Shown here piece after piece: positions 8,109-16,867 of a stretch of DNA of 64,000 nucleotides; the first letter of the stretch is position 1; the number at the start of each line of letters is the position of its first letter. The position numbers and the translations under genes were made by a program. Below the pieces are notes generated by a model. The model was given only the letters and a program-made list of their open reading frames with translations. It ran no database searches and was not told where the DNA came from. The DNA comes from Marinobacter sp. NP-4(2019) (GTDB taxonomy: Bacteria; Pseudomonadota; Gammaproteobacteria; Pseudomonadales; Oleiphilaceae). The stretch lies in NCBI RefSeq assembly GCF_003994855.1, contig NZ_CP034142.1:124001-188000 (forward strand), in the 5' to 3' direction.

Positions 8109-10100
8109 ATGAGCAACACAGAACAATCACCGGTAGTCTGGTCTCCCTCGGAAGACACCCTGACCAACTGCCAGATGGCCCGCTTCAAGACGTGGCTGGA
8201 AGAGCAGGGCTTCGGGCCTTTCGCCGATTACCACGCTCTGCATCGGTGGTCTATCGACGAGCTGGACACCTTCTGGGCGAAAGTCTGGGACTATTGTGGC
8301 CTGATCAGCGACAGGCCGGCGGAACAGGTGCTGGGCAGCCGCACCATGCCGGGGGCCGAGTGGTTCCCCGGCATGAAAGTGAACTTCGCCGCCAACCTGC
8401 TGCGCCTGGCCGACGGCGACCAGGCCGATAGCGAAGCGGTTGTTACCTATTGTGAGACCCGACCGGTGCTGCGCCGCAGCTACGCCGAACTGAAGGCAGA
8501 CACCGGCGCCCTCGAGGCCTTCCTGCGGGATCGGGGCATTCAGCAGGGCGATCGCGTGGCCGGCGTGGTCACCAACGGCTACGAAGCCCTGGTCGGCATG
8601 CTGGCGGCCACCAGCCTGGGGGCCATCTGGAGTTCCGCGTCGCCCGATTTCGGCGTCGGCGCGATCCTCGACCGCTTCGGCCAGATCGAACCCTCCGCGC
8701 TGATTGTGGTGAACGGTTACGGCTACGGCGGCAAGGTGTTTGCCCGTCAGCAGGATTTCGCCGAACTGATTGCCGGCCTGCCAACATTGAAGTGCGTGGT
8801 CAGCGTTCAGCAGCTGCCGGATCAGGCCCCCATCGACGGTGAGCGCGTCACCACCTGGGAAGACGCGCTCACCTTCGGTGTCGGCAAGGCGCCTTCCTTC
8901 ACGCCGCTGCCACCGGATCACCCGGTCTACATCCTGTATTCCTCCGGGACCACCGGCAAACCCAAGTGCATCGTCCATGGCGCCGCGGGCCTGCTGGTCA
9001 ACCACGCCAAGGAACTGATGCTCCACGGCGATGTCGGTCCGCAAGACCGTTTCCTCTACTTCACCACCTGCGGTTGGATGATGTGGAACTGGCAGGCCTC
9101 CGCCCTGTTGACCGGCGCGGCAGTGATCACTGTGGATGGCTCTCCCGGCTACCCGGATCTGAACTTCCTGTGGGACACCGTGGCCAACGAAAAAGTCACC
9201 CATTTCGGCACCAGCGCCCGCTTCCTGGCCGGCTGCCGCAAGGCTGAACTCAGGCCTGCCCAAACCCTCGATCTAAGCGCCCTGCGGGTACTGTTCTCCA
9301 CCGGCTCGCCGCTGTTACCGGAAGACTACGACTGGGTCTACAGCGACGGCGCCCCCGGCGTACTGCTGGGTTCCATCGCCGGCGGCACCGACATCTGCGG
9401 CTGTTTCGTTGGTTCCACTCCGCTGCTGCCGGTGCGCCGTGGCGAAATTCAGTGCCGCTTCCTCGGTGTTGACGCCGTGGCCTACGGCGACGACGGCAAA
9501 CCGGTCAGCGAAGGCCGCGGCGAACTGGTCTGCCGCCAGCCGCTGCCCTCCATGCCCGTATGTTTCTGGCAAGACCCGGAGGGCGAGCGATACCGCGATG
9601 CCTACTTCAACACCTTCCCGGGCGTCTGGGCCCACGGTGACTTCATCGAATTTACTGAGCATGGCGGCGCCATCATCTACGGCCGCTCCGACGCCACCCT
9701 GAACCCGGGCGGCGTAAGAATCGGCACCGCGGAAATCTACCGTCAGGTGGAAACCGAAGCGGCAGTGAAGGACAGCCTGGTCATCGGTCGCCAGATCGAC
9801 GGCGATGTGGAAGTGGTGCTGCTGGTGGTATCGGCTGACGGACAACAACTCGGAGAAGACCTGGTCAAGCGCCTGAAAACCCGCATTCGCGAAGGCGCCA
9901 GCCCGAGACACGTGCCCAAGCACGTGATCACCGTGCCGGATATCCCCTACACTCGCAGCGGCAAGAAAGTGGAACTGGCCGTCGCGAGGCTGATCAACGG
10001 CTCCGCCCGCAGCGACAACCGCGATGCGTTGGCCAACCCGGAGGCGCTGGATCAGATCCGCGAATGTTTGGCAGAGGCGAATTTGCTGCCGAAGGGGTAA
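8109..10100 (+). CDS. Acetoacetyl-CoA synthetase (acetoacetate-CoA ligase)
   Basis: The 663-residue ANL-superfamily enzyme is of the length usual for acetoacetate-CoA ligases. It has the AMP-binding P-loop YSSGTTGKPK from residue 277, TTCGWMMWNWQ (typical of this subfamily) and a C-terminal YTRSGKKVE with the catalytic Lys. It converts acetoacetate, ATP and CoA to acetoacetyl-CoA, AMP and PPi, completing 3HB activation. The frame opens upstream inside bdhA, but AGGAGA at 8098-8103 and the family N-terminus support the ATG at 8109. It is the last gene of the operon. The long inverted repeat just downstream probably marks its 3' end. Confidence 0.92.
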   Translation: MSNTEQSPVVWSPSEDTLTNCQMARFKTWLEEQGFGPFADYHALHRWSIDELDTFWAKVWDYCGLISDRPAEQVLGSRTMPGAEWFPGMKVNFAANLLRLADGDQADSEAVVTYCETRPVLRRSYAELKADTGALEAFLRDRGIQQGDRVAGVVTNGYEALVGMLAATSLGAIWSSASPDFGVGAILDRFGQIEPSALIVVNGYGYGGKVFARQQDFAELIAGLPTLKCVVSVQQLPDQAPIDGERVTTWEDALTFGVGKAPSFTPLPPDHPVYILYSSGTTGKPKCIVHGAAGLLVNHAKELMLHGDVGPQDRFLYFTTCGWMMWNWQASALLTGAAVITVDGSPGYPDLNFLWDTVANEKVTHFGTSARFLAGCRKAELRPAQTLDLSALRVLFSTGSPLLPEDYDWVYSDGAPGVLLGSIAGGTDICGCFVGSTPLLPVRRGEIQCRFLGVDAVAYGDDGKPVSEGRGELVCRQPLPSMPVCFWQDPEGERYRDAYFNTFPGVWAHGDFIEFTEHGGAIIYGRSDATLNPGGVRIGTAEIYRQVETEAAVKDSLVIGRQIDGDVEVVLLVVSADGQQLGEDLVKRLKTRIREGASPRHVPKHVITVPDIPYTRSGKKVELAVARLINGSARSDNRDALANPEALDQIRECLAEANLLPKG

Positions 10101-10138
10101 CCGTAGGTTCAGGGACAGAATTGCCCGAGGCATATCAA

Positions 10139-10220
10139 GGAGGATGGCCGGGGGAGTCTCCCAGAAACAGTCAGGGAAGCCACGCTTTCCGTTTTTGGGA
10201 GACTCCCCCGGCCATCCTCC
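10139..10220. repeat. Long intergenic inverted repeat (perfect 25-bp arms)
   Basis: The left arm 10139-10163 (begins GGAGGATGGCC, ends CTCCCA) is the exact reverse complement of 10196-10220. After one G-T wobble the pairing continues for four more bases. The 22-nt loop (10169-10190) can itself fold. Each arm also contains a small palindrome, GGGAGTCTCCC on the left and GGGAGACTCCC on the right, so a four-way cruciform is possible. It sits 38 bp after the acetoacetyl-CoA synthetase stop and could act as mRNA 3'-end protection, a terminator without a T-run, or a REP/MITE-like element. No transposase or flanking direct repeat is visible. Confidence 0.85.
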
Positions 10221-10316
10221 GAGCCCCCAAATCCCAAACCCAATGTCCGAAAGTTTCGTAAAATCCTGCCTTTTCATCACCCTGTAACAGGTTTTAGCGC
10301 ATTTTTAGTCCGTTGT

Positions 10317-10363
10317 TATACTAAGATCGTACCCAAAATCCACGAAAAAATGGTATCTTAGTA
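10317..10363 (+). promoter_or_regulatory. Candidate icd promoter and leader inverted repeat
   Basis: A TATACT -10-like box lies at 10317-10322, with only a weak -35 candidate (TTTAGC at 10293). The box overlaps the left arm of an inverted repeat: TACTAAGAT at 10319-10327 and ATCTTAGTA at 10355-10363. This could be an operator or a stem at the start of the transcript. The rest of the 369-bp gap between the synthetase and icd shows no gene. Confidence 0.35.
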
Positions 10364-10469
10364 GCCCTATCAAAAGTTCCCGTATCAGTCATTGCTCAGG
10401 TTGGGCGTTCACAAGACACCTGACCCCGCCATGACCGTCCTGAACTCACACTCTAGCCTGAGGACGAAA

Positions 10470-12713
10470 ATGACAACATCGAAAGCCAAGATTGTCTACA
10501 CCCTGACCGACGAGGCACCAGCCCTCGCCACACGCTCACTTCTACCCATCCTTGAAACCTATGCCAAGCCGGCCGGCATCGAATTCGAAACCAGCGACAT
10601 CTCCCTGGCGGCGCGTATTCTGGCAGGGTTTCCGGATTACCTGGAAGAAGATCAGCGGGTTCCCGATGCCCTGGCGGAGCTGGGTGAGTACACCAAAGAT
10701 CCGGACGCCAACATCATCAAGCTGCCCAACATTTCTGCCTCCATCCCACAGTTGCGCGCAGCCATCAAGGAACTGAACGAGCAGGGTTACAAGGTTCCCG
10801 AGTACAAGGAACACCCTGAGACCGAGGAAGAGAAAGAAGCTCAGGCCCGCTACGCCAAGGTACTCGGCAGTGCCGTTAACCCGGTGCTGCGGGAAGGTAA
10901 CTCCGACCGCCGTGCGCCGACCGCAGTCAAGGCGTTTGCCCGTAAACACCCCCATTCCATGGGTGAGTGGAGCCCGGCTTCCCGCACCCACGTAGCCCAC
11001 ATGCGCGGCGGTGATTTCTACTCCAGCGAACAGTCCGTGACTCTGGACAAGGCCACCAATGCCCGCATCGTGTTCGAGAACAGCAAGGGCGAACAGACCG
11101 TACTGAAGGCTGACCTGCCGCTGCAGGAAGGCGAAGTGCTCGATGGCATGTTCATGAGCAAGAAAGCGCTGATCAAGTTCTTCGAGGATGCCATTGCAGA
11201 CTGCGAAAAGACCGGCGTCATGTTCTCCCTGCACGTGAAAGCCACCATGATGAAAATCTCCCACCCGATCGTCTTTGGTCACGCGGTGAAGGTTTTCTAC
11301 AAGGAACTGTTCGACAAGTACGGCGACCTTTTTGACGAAATCGGCGTTAACCCGAACAACGGCCTGTCTTCCGTCATTGAGAAGATCAAGCAACTGCCGG
11401 AATCCAAGCAGGAACAGATTCAGGAAGACCTGCACGCATGCTACGAGCATCGCCCGGAAATCGCCATGGTCGACTCGGTGAAAGGTATTACCAACCTGCA
11501 CGTGCCGAGCGACGTCATTGTTGACGCCTCCATGCCGGCGATGATCCGTAACTCCGGCAAGATGTGGGCCCGTGACGGCAAGCTCAAGGACACCAAGGCG
11601 GTGATGCCCGAGTCCACCTACGCCACCATCTATCAGGAAGTGATCAACTTCTGTAAGACCCACGGTGCGTTCGATCCAACCACCATGGGCACCGTGCCGA
11701 ACGTCGGTCTGATGGCTCAAAAGGCGGAAGAATACGGCTCCCACGACAAGACCTTCGAAATGAAGGATGACGGTGTGGTACGCGTGGTTGCCGAAGATGG
11801 CACCGTGCTGACCGAACACAAGGTCGAGAAAGGTGATATCTGGCGTGCCTGCCAGACCAAGGATCTGCCGATCCGTGACTGGGTCAAGCTGGCCGTTAAC
11901 CGTGCCCGTGCTACCGGCATGCCGGCGGTGTTCTGGCTGGACGACGAGCGTGCCCATGATGCCCAGTTGATCAAGAAGGTCCAGGCGTACCTGAAAGACC
12001 ACGACACCGAGGGTCTGGATATCCGTATCATGTCTCCGGTTCGCGCCATTCGCTGGACCATGGAACGCCTGATTCGCGGTCTGGATACCATTTCCGTCAC
12101 CGGTAACGTGCTGCGTGATTACCTCACCGACCTGTTCCCGATCCTGGAGCTGGGCACCAGCGCCAAGATGCTGTCCATTGTCCCGCTGCTGAACGGCGGT
12201 GGCCTGTACGAGACCGGTGCTGGCGGTTCCGCACCGAAGCACGTGCAGCAGCTGCTGGAGGAAAACCACCTGCGCTGGGATTCACTGGGTGAATTCCTGG
12301 CGATCGCGGTTTCCCTGGACGAACTGGGTGAAAAGCATGGCAACGAGCGTGCGCGCCTGCTGGGGCAGACTCTGGACAAGGCCACCGAGCGCCTGCTGGA
12401 GAACAACCAGTCTCCGTCCCGCGTGACCGGCGAGCTGGACAACCGTGGTTCCCACTTCCACCTGGCTCGATACTGGGCGGAAGAGCTGTCGAAGCAGGAC
12501 AGTGACAAGGAGCTGAAGGAGTTCTTCAGCAAACTGTCCAAACAGCTGGAAGAGAACAAGGACAAGATCCTGGAAGAAATGAGTGTGATCCAGGGTCATC
12601 CTGCGGATATCGGTGGTTACTACCACCCGCCGGCGGATAAAGTCTGTGCGGTGATGCAGCCGAGCGAAACCCTGAACAGGATTCTGGCGGAAGCCCGCGA
12701 TTCTGTGAAGTAA
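10470..12713 (+). CDS. icd: Isocitrate dehydrogenase, NADP-dependent, monomeric type
   Basis: The 747-residue protein fits the 80-kDa monomeric isocitrate dehydrogenase family (about 740 residues) and not the 45-kDa homodimeric type. Family segments are visible: KIVYTLTDEAPALAT at the N-terminus, LREGNSDRRAP near residue 139 and FWLDDERAHDAQLI near residue 490. It oxidatively decarboxylates isocitrate to 2-oxoglutarate in the TCA cycle, making NADPH. The frame opens at 10392, but the conserved MTTSKAKI start with GAGGA at 10460-10464 fits better. A strong terminator follows, so it is transcribed alone. Confidence 0.96.
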   Translation: MTTSKAKIVYTLTDEAPALATRSLLPILETYAKPAGIEFETSDISLAARILAGFPDYLEEDQRVPDALAELGEYTKDPDANIIKLPNISASIPQLRAAIKELNEQGYKVPEYKEHPETEEEKEAQARYAKVLGSAVNPVLREGNSDRRAPTAVKAFARKHPHSMGEWSPASRTHVAHMRGGDFYSSEQSVTLDKATNARIVFENSKGEQTVLKADLPLQEGEVLDGMFMSKKALIKFFEDAIADCEKTGVMFSLHVKATMMKISHPIVFGHAVKVFYKELFDKYGDLFDEIGVNPNNGLSSVIEKIKQLPESKQEQIQEDLHACYEHRPEIAMVDSVKGITNLHVPSDVIVDASMPAMIRNSGKMWARDGKLKDTKAVMPESTYATIYQEVINFCKTHGAFDPTTMGTVPNVGLMAQKAEEYGSHDKTFEMKDDGVVRVVAEDGTVLTEHKVEKGDIWRACQTKDLPIRDWVKLAVNRARATGMPAVFWLDDERAHDAQLIKKVQAYLKDHDTEGLDIRIMSPVRAIRWTMERLIRGLDTISVTGNVLRDYLTDLFPILELGTSAKMLSIVPLLNGGGLYETGAGGSAPKHVQQLLEENHLRWDSLGEFLAIAVSLDELGEKHGNERARLLGQTLDKATERLLENNQSPSRVTGELDNRGSHFHLARYWAEELSKQDSDKELKEFFSKLSKQLEENKDKILEEMSVIQGHPADIGGYYHPPADKVCAVMQPSETLNRILAEARDSVK

Positions 12714-12731
12714 CGGCAAGGCTGGAAGCGA

Positions 12732-12764
12732 AACCGGGCAGCTGCGAGGCTGCCCGGTTTTTTT
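12732..12764 (+). terminator. Rho-independent terminator of icd
   Basis: AACCGGGCAG and CTGCCCGGTT arms (10 bp) enclose an 8-nt loop and are followed directly by a run of T. It lies 18 bp after the icd stop, between convergent genes. Confidence 0.92.
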
Positions 12765-12780
12765 GTGCCCGGCTTTCACG

Positions 12781-13248
12781 CTAGGCCTGCAAGGGTGCGA
12801 ACCGTGCTGCGGTGAGTTTGGCCAGGTCTTCGGGTGACAGTTCGATTTCCAGACCACGGCGACCGGCGCTGACGAAGATGGTGTCGAAACTCCGGGCAGA
12901 GTCATCAATAAAGGTTCTGAGCCGTTTTTTCTGGCCCAGTGGACTGACGCCGCCAAGGACGTAACCGGTGCTGCGCTGAACGTCCTGTTTGTCCGCCATC
13001 ACGGCTTTCTTGCCGCCAGCGGCTTTGGCAACCAGCTTCATGCTCAGCATGGAGTCGACAGGAACGACGCCAACCGCCAGGTCTTTGCCATCGATCGCAA
13101 CCACGAGGGTTTTGAAGACTCTTGAAGGGTCTGCGCCTATTTTCTCTGCCGCTTCAGTACCGAACGATTCGGCTGCGGAATCATGCTCGTATTGGTGAAT
13201 CCGGTGACTGATTTTTGCTTTTTTTGCTGCGTTGATGCCTGGCGTCAT
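12781..13248 (-). CDS. ybaK: Cys-tRNA(Pro)/Cys-tRNA(Cys) deacylase, YbaK/EbsC family
   Basis: The 155-residue protein matches YbaK in length and motifs: an EHDSAAESFGTEAA region, RVFKTLVV with the conserved Lys, and TGYVLGGVSPLGQKK. The family removes cysteine mischarged onto tRNA(Pro) as a trans-editing factor in the cytoplasm. It is convergent with icd, and no partner gene is adjacent. Confidence 0.93.
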   Translation of the reverse strand: MTPGINAAKKAKISHRIHQYEHDSAAESFGTEAAEKIGADPSRVFKTLVVAIDGKDLAVGVVPVDSMLSMKLVAKAAGGKKAVMADKQDVQRSTGYVLGGVSPLGQKKRLRTFIDDSARSFDTIFVSAGRRGLEIELSPEDLAKLTAARFAPLQA

Positions 13249-13426
13249 GGCTCGGGTCGGGCTCCACTATTCGGTGAACGGGTGAAACTCTGCAAATCTT
13301 CCCATGACCGTGGTCGGGAAGACCAGAGTCCCTGACCCCGTATGCAACCGAGTGTTTTCTCAGCACTTGTAACCGGTGCTCGACTAACTGGCCGAGAATG
13401 ACTATTTTCAATGGGTATCACGCTTC

Positions 13427-13454
13427 CCGGCGGGTTAAAGGATGTGCCCGCCGG
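13427..13454 (+). other. GC-rich hairpin in the leader of the diguanylate cyclase gene
   Basis: Perfect 8-bp arms CCGGCGGG and CCCGCCGG enclose a 12-nt A/G-rich loop, and the structure ends 25 nt before the ATG at 13480. No T-run follows. It does not fit a GEMM c-di-GMP aptamer. A role in translation or mRNA stability is possible but unproven. Confidence 0.4.
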
Positions 13455-13479
13455 CCATCAATTATCAGGATAGCTGCCC

Positions 13480-14664
13480 ATGAGGGACCAGAAGAACCGG
13501 TACAGGCCGTTGCAGCGAACAGTCTGCATTGTGTTGGTGTACCTGTGTGCGGGGTGGCTCTGGATTACTTTTTCGGACGCCGTTGCTGAGGCCTGGTTTT
13601 CAGACACCCGGATGCTAAGCCGTGTTCAGACCTGGAAGGGGTTATTGTTTGTGCTGGTAACGGGAGCGGTGTTGTTTGCCGTGTTGCTGACACAATTCCG
13701 GAGAGACTGCAGCTTAATCAAACTTCAACAGGATCAGCGCGAGGCGTTGCGTCAGCGGGAAAGGCAGATGGCAGTGTTGATGGGTAACCTGCCGGGTATG
13801 GCCTATCGCTGTCGGTTTGACGAACACTGGACCATGCTCTTTGTCTCCGAGGGCTGTCAGGACCTGACCGGGTATGCCCCGGATGAATTGGTGAACAACC
13901 GGGTTACCAGTTACGCCAGCCTGATTGACGCTGAATCCAACGATGTAGTGAGTCGTGAAGTGGAAACCGCGGTGGCGAAAGACGAGCCTTTCTCCATCGA
14001 GTATGCATTGCGGCGCAAGGACGGCCAGACCCTCTGGGTCTGGGAGCGTGGCCGGGGGGTCGATGATGACGGAGAGTTGGTGCTTGAAGGCATTATACTC
14101 GACATTTCCGATCGCAAGGCACTTGAAGAAGAGCTGTCTGAACTGGCAATCCGCGATCCCTTGACCGGTCTGAATAACCGTCGCGAAATGACGCACTTGC
14201 TGGAAGAGGAGGTTGCCCGTGCCACGCGCTATAATCGGGATCTGGCGTTGCTATGGATTGATTTCGACCATTTCAAGGACATCAACGACAGTTTCGGTCA
14301 TGCGGCCGGTGATGCGGTATTGAGAAATGTCAGCCATCTTCTGCTTGAGGGTATCCGCACCGTGGATTCCGTCGGGCGGTTTGGCGGTGAGGAATTCGTG
14401 ATCCTGTTGCCGGAAATGGGGGTTGAAGAGGCCTATGAGGCCGCGGAGCGTTTGCGCCAAAGGGTCTACGAAACTCCGATACCATTGGATACCGGTGAAT
14501 CTGTTCCGTTGACCATCAGTATTGGTATCTCGGTATTCCCACAACATGGCAGGACTCCGGAGTCGTTATGCGCGGCTGCCGACAAGGCGATGTATCGGGC
14601 CAAGCAGTCCGGTCGTAATTGTGTGGTTGTGGCGTCTGCACCTGCCGAGGCCCATAATTCCTGA
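13480..14664 (+). CDS. Membrane-anchored PAS-GGDEF diguanylate cyclase
   Basis: The 394-residue protein has two membrane spans (about 10-30 and 50-70) and a PAS domain (about 95-215, NLPGMAYRCRFD onwards, with a YDxR-like linker ending DISDRKALEEE). Its GGDEF domain spans about 225-390. The active-site signature is GGEEF (302-306) and an intact inhibitory I-site RTVD sits at 293-296. It should therefore make c-di-GMP from GTP with product feedback inhibition. No EAL domain is present. The gene stands alone behind a leader hairpin. Confidence 0.92.
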   Translation: MRDQKNRYRPLQRTVCIVLVYLCAGWLWITFSDAVAEAWFSDTRMLSRVQTWKGLLFVLVTGAVLFAVLLTQFRRDCSLIKLQQDQREALRQRERQMAVLMGNLPGMAYRCRFDEHWTMLFVSEGCQDLTGYAPDELVNNRVTSYASLIDAESNDVVSREVETAVAKDEPFSIEYALRRKDGQTLWVWERGRGVDDDGELVLEGIILDISDRKALEEELSELAIRDPLTGLNNRREMTHLLEEEVARATRYNRDLALLWIDFDHFKDINDSFGHAAGDAVLRNVSHLLLEGIRTVDSVGRFGGEEFVILLPEMGVEEAYEAAERLRQRVYETPIPLDTGESVPLTISIGISVFPQHGRTPESLCAAADKAMYRAKQSGRNCVVVASAPAEAHNS

Positions 14665-14672
14665 CTGTTGCG

Positions 14673-16058
14673 GTGGAAAGAGTGACATTGCTGCCACCGG
14701 CCCTCCGGCCAATGTTCCGGCTGGGGTCAGCGTTGATCATAAAATTAAACAACCTGAACCCAAGGCTTATGATGAATCGAATTGCCCGTCGTGCACTGCA
14801 TACCTGCCAGGTACCCAAGGATCTTTCCGCCATTACCTACAGGGACTCAAACGGAGAAAATCCGGACGCTGTCGGCGTGGACCCTCAGCTGGTGGAAGAT
14901 ATCTGGGCGAGCGCAGAACGACTGTACCGTACCGGTGTTCACCCTGGTCTCCAGTTATCGGTGCGCCACCGTGGTGAACAGATATTGCACCGCGCGATCG
15001 GGCATGCCTCCGGTAACGGTCCCCATGAACCGGCCAACGCCGTTCAGGTACCGATGACCACGGATACGCCCATCTGCTATTTCTCGGCCTCGAAAGCGGT
15101 GACCGCGCTGTTAATGCATATGCTTTCGGAGCAGGGATTGGTGAACCTGATGGATCCAGTGTCCTATTACTGTCCCGAGTTTGCCGCCAATGGTAAGCGA
15201 ACCATCACCGTGCACCAGATCCTCTCCCATCGCGGCGGGATACCCGCCATCCCCAGGGAAACACCGATCGATGCACTGTGGGACCGAGACGAAATCTGGA
15301 GGATTTTGTGCGATGCCAAGCCGGTGGAGGTCGATGGTTCCAAAGTGGCCTATCATGCCATTACCGGCGGGTTTGTATTGCAGCGCGTGCTGGAAAAGGT
15401 CACTGGTGACACTATTGAGAATTTCCTGGACCGCCACCTGCGCCAGCCGATGGGCATGCGCTGGTTCACCTACGGAATTTCAGCGGACAACGTCAATGAC
15501 CTGGCCACCAACTACGCCACCGGCCCAACGCCGAGATTCCCGGTGTCCTGGATTGTGAGCAGGGCTCTGGGCGGCGACATTCATACCATCGAGCAAGCTG
15601 TCAATGATCCCCGTTTCCAGGAGGCGGTGATTCCAGCGGGGAATCTCTGTGGCACCGCCGAGGAGATGGGCCGTTTCTTCCAGATGATGTTGAACGGGGG
15701 AGTCTGGAACGGTAAACGTATATGCAGCGAGATGACCATTCGCCGTTCCATTCAGCAGTTCGGCTCCCTTCAGATTGATCGCACCATGATGATCCCGATG
15801 CGGTTCAGTGCCGGTATGATGTTGGGCGGTAACCCGGTCGGGTTGTGGGGGCAGCAAAGCCGCTACGCGTTTGGCCACATTGGGCTGATCAACAAACTAT
15901 GCTGGGCCGATGCTGGCCGGGATATTTCCGTGAGCCTGCTGAACACCGGCATTCCCATTGTCGGCCATCACCTGCCTGCGCTGGTGAAATTTGTCTATAC
16001 CGTGTGTGACCGTTTCCCGCTGATTCCCGAAGATCAGCGGCCACTGGTCGCAGCTTGA
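14673..16058 (+). CDS. Serine hydrolase of the beta-lactamase / EstB type
   Basis: The 461-residue protein carries the class C beta-lactamase fold motifs. These are SxxK as SASK (FSASKAVTALLMHML, about residue 138), the second-motif Tyr in VAYHAITGG, and a C-terminal FGHIG in place of KTG. Such proteins usually act as esterases or D-aminopeptidases, and some genuine lactamases share the fold; the substrate cannot be told. No clear signal peptide is present, so it is probably cytoplasmic. The start is uncertain: GTG at 14673 is the longest, ATG at 14769 or 14772 is plausible. It begins 8 bp after the cyclase, so the two may be cotranscribed. Confidence 0.82.
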   Translation: MERVTLLPPALRPMFRLGSALIIKLNNLNPRLMMNRIARRALHTCQVPKDLSAITYRDSNGENPDAVGVDPQLVEDIWASAERLYRTGVHPGLQLSVRHRGEQILHRAIGHASGNGPHEPANAVQVPMTTDTPICYFSASKAVTALLMHMLSEQGLVNLMDPVSYYCPEFAANGKRTITVHQILSHRGGIPAIPRETPIDALWDRDEIWRILCDAKPVEVDGSKVAYHAITGGFVLQRVLEKVTGDTIENFLDRHLRQPMGMRWFTYGISADNVNDLATNYATGPTPRFPVSWIVSRALGGDIHTIEQAVNDPRFQEAVIPAGNLCGTAEEMGRFFQMMLNGGVWNGKRICSEMTIRRSIQQFGSLQIDRTMMIPMRFSAGMMLGGNPVGLWGQQSRYAFGHIGLINKLCWADAGRDISVSLLNTGIPIVGHHLPALVKFVYTVCDRFPLIPEDQRPLVAA

Positions 16059-16064
16059 GGCAGT

Positions 16065-16409
16065 TCAGAGCGTACGTAACTGTTCTTCCAGTATCCCCAG
16101 CACTGACGACAGGATGTCGCGGAAGTCGGTCAGTGTCTGGGTTCGCTGGATCACATCTTCCCGATACTCATCCAGCCTTTCGAGCTTGGGCACTACCCGA
16201 CGGATGCCTTCGGTGATGACTTCGTACGGGTAATGGTGATCCATGACACTGAGTTTATTGATCTCCGCCACTTCCTGACTGAATATGCTGATGATGTCAT
16301 ACAGCATGTCCTTGTGCTGGATGTTACTGGCTTCCCAGTACGCGTCGTCCAGAAGCTCAAGTAACGAGAGGTATTCCCTCAGGGTGTCGGCAACGGAAGT
16401 CTGACTCAT
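16065..16409 (-). CDS. Conserved hypothetical protein, 114 residues
   Basis: I do not recognise this protein. From the ATG at 16409 it is a soluble, acidic, mostly alpha-helical sequence rich in Leu, Glu and Asp, with heptad-like stretches (VVPKLERLDEYREDVIQR, then SSVLGILEEQL at the C-terminus). It has no signal peptide, Cys cluster or obvious active site. The frame stays open to 16562, but the extra N-terminus looks non-coding (A/T-rich promoter-like DNA). It converges with the serine hydrolase gene, with 6 bp between stops, and is divergent from the next small gene. Confidence 0.6.
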   Translation of the reverse strand: MSQTSVADTLREYLSLLELLDDAYWEASNIQHKDMLYDIISIFSQEVAEINKLSVMDHHYPYEVITEGIRRVVPKLERLDEYREDVIQRTQTLTDFRDILSSVLGILEEQLRTL

Positions 16410-16536
16410 GGATGGCGCCCATTCGATTGGTGAGTTTCTGCATGGTTCCCCGAAACTATAGCAGGTCAATGCCTGCCCGTTGCGCAGGAAGGTCATTACC
16501 TGTCCTAAAGGAGATGTGAAACTAAATTCATTGTTA

Positions 16537-16565
16537 TTGAGTTCTGTCTGACAGTTGTGCAAAAT
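16537..16565 (+). promoter_or_regulatory. Candidate sigma-70 promoter for the small gene at 16613
   Basis: TTGAGT (-35) and CAAAAT (-10) are 17 bp apart within the A/T-rich divergent intergenic region. Each hexamer matches the consensus at four of six positions. Confidence 0.3.
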
Positions 16566-16612
16566 TCCAATGTGCGTTACGGAAAACCACCACTCAATGG
16601 AAGAGATGTGTG

Positions 16613-16867
16613 ATGGACAACAATCCTCACTCCCCGCCAGGGGAAGATGACAAGCGCGTGGTCAAGCTGGACCACCATGATAGTGTGCGGACCCATGTGC
16701 GGGAGCAGGTCAGTTCCGAGGTGAAGCGCCTTGAACATCGTATCGAAACGCTGCGTCTTGTCAGGGCACCCCATGCGGCGATCATGATTTCCACCTATGA
16801 ACGGATGCTGGACCGAAAAAAAGGCTTCCTGAAGAGCTGGGGGCTGAGGGACGGTAACGGTTACTGA
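16613..16867 (+). CDS. Small conserved hypothetical protein, 84 residues
   Basis: This is an unrecognised charged protein. A polar N-terminus (MDNNPHSPPGEDD) is followed by a likely helical hairpin rich in Arg, Glu and His (VREQVSSEVKRLEHRIETLR). It is soluble with no Cys. The ATG at 16613 is preceded by GGAAGAGA at a good distance. A GTG 3 nt earlier is less likely. It converges on and overlaps the next gene's stop by 7 bp. Confidence 0.6.
   Translation: MDNNPHSPPGEDDKRVVKLDHHDSVRTHVREQVSSEVKRLEHRIETLRLVRAPHAAIMISTYERMLDRKKGFLKSWGLRDGNGY

Noticed and set aside
10542..12269. 575-codon open frame on the minus strand inside icd
   Set aside because: It mirrors codon bias of the well-conserved icd gene; His/Gln/Val-rich composition and no recognisable domain.
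13427..13454. c-di-GMP (GEMM) riboswitch before the diguanylate cyclase
   Set aside because: Only a simple stem is present; the conserved GEMM core and tetraloop-receptor pattern are missing.
16523..16560. 11-codon GTG ORF with an AAAGGAG site upstream of the small gene at 16613
   Set aside because: Too short to judge; could be a leader peptide but nothing supports it beyond the ribosome-like site.
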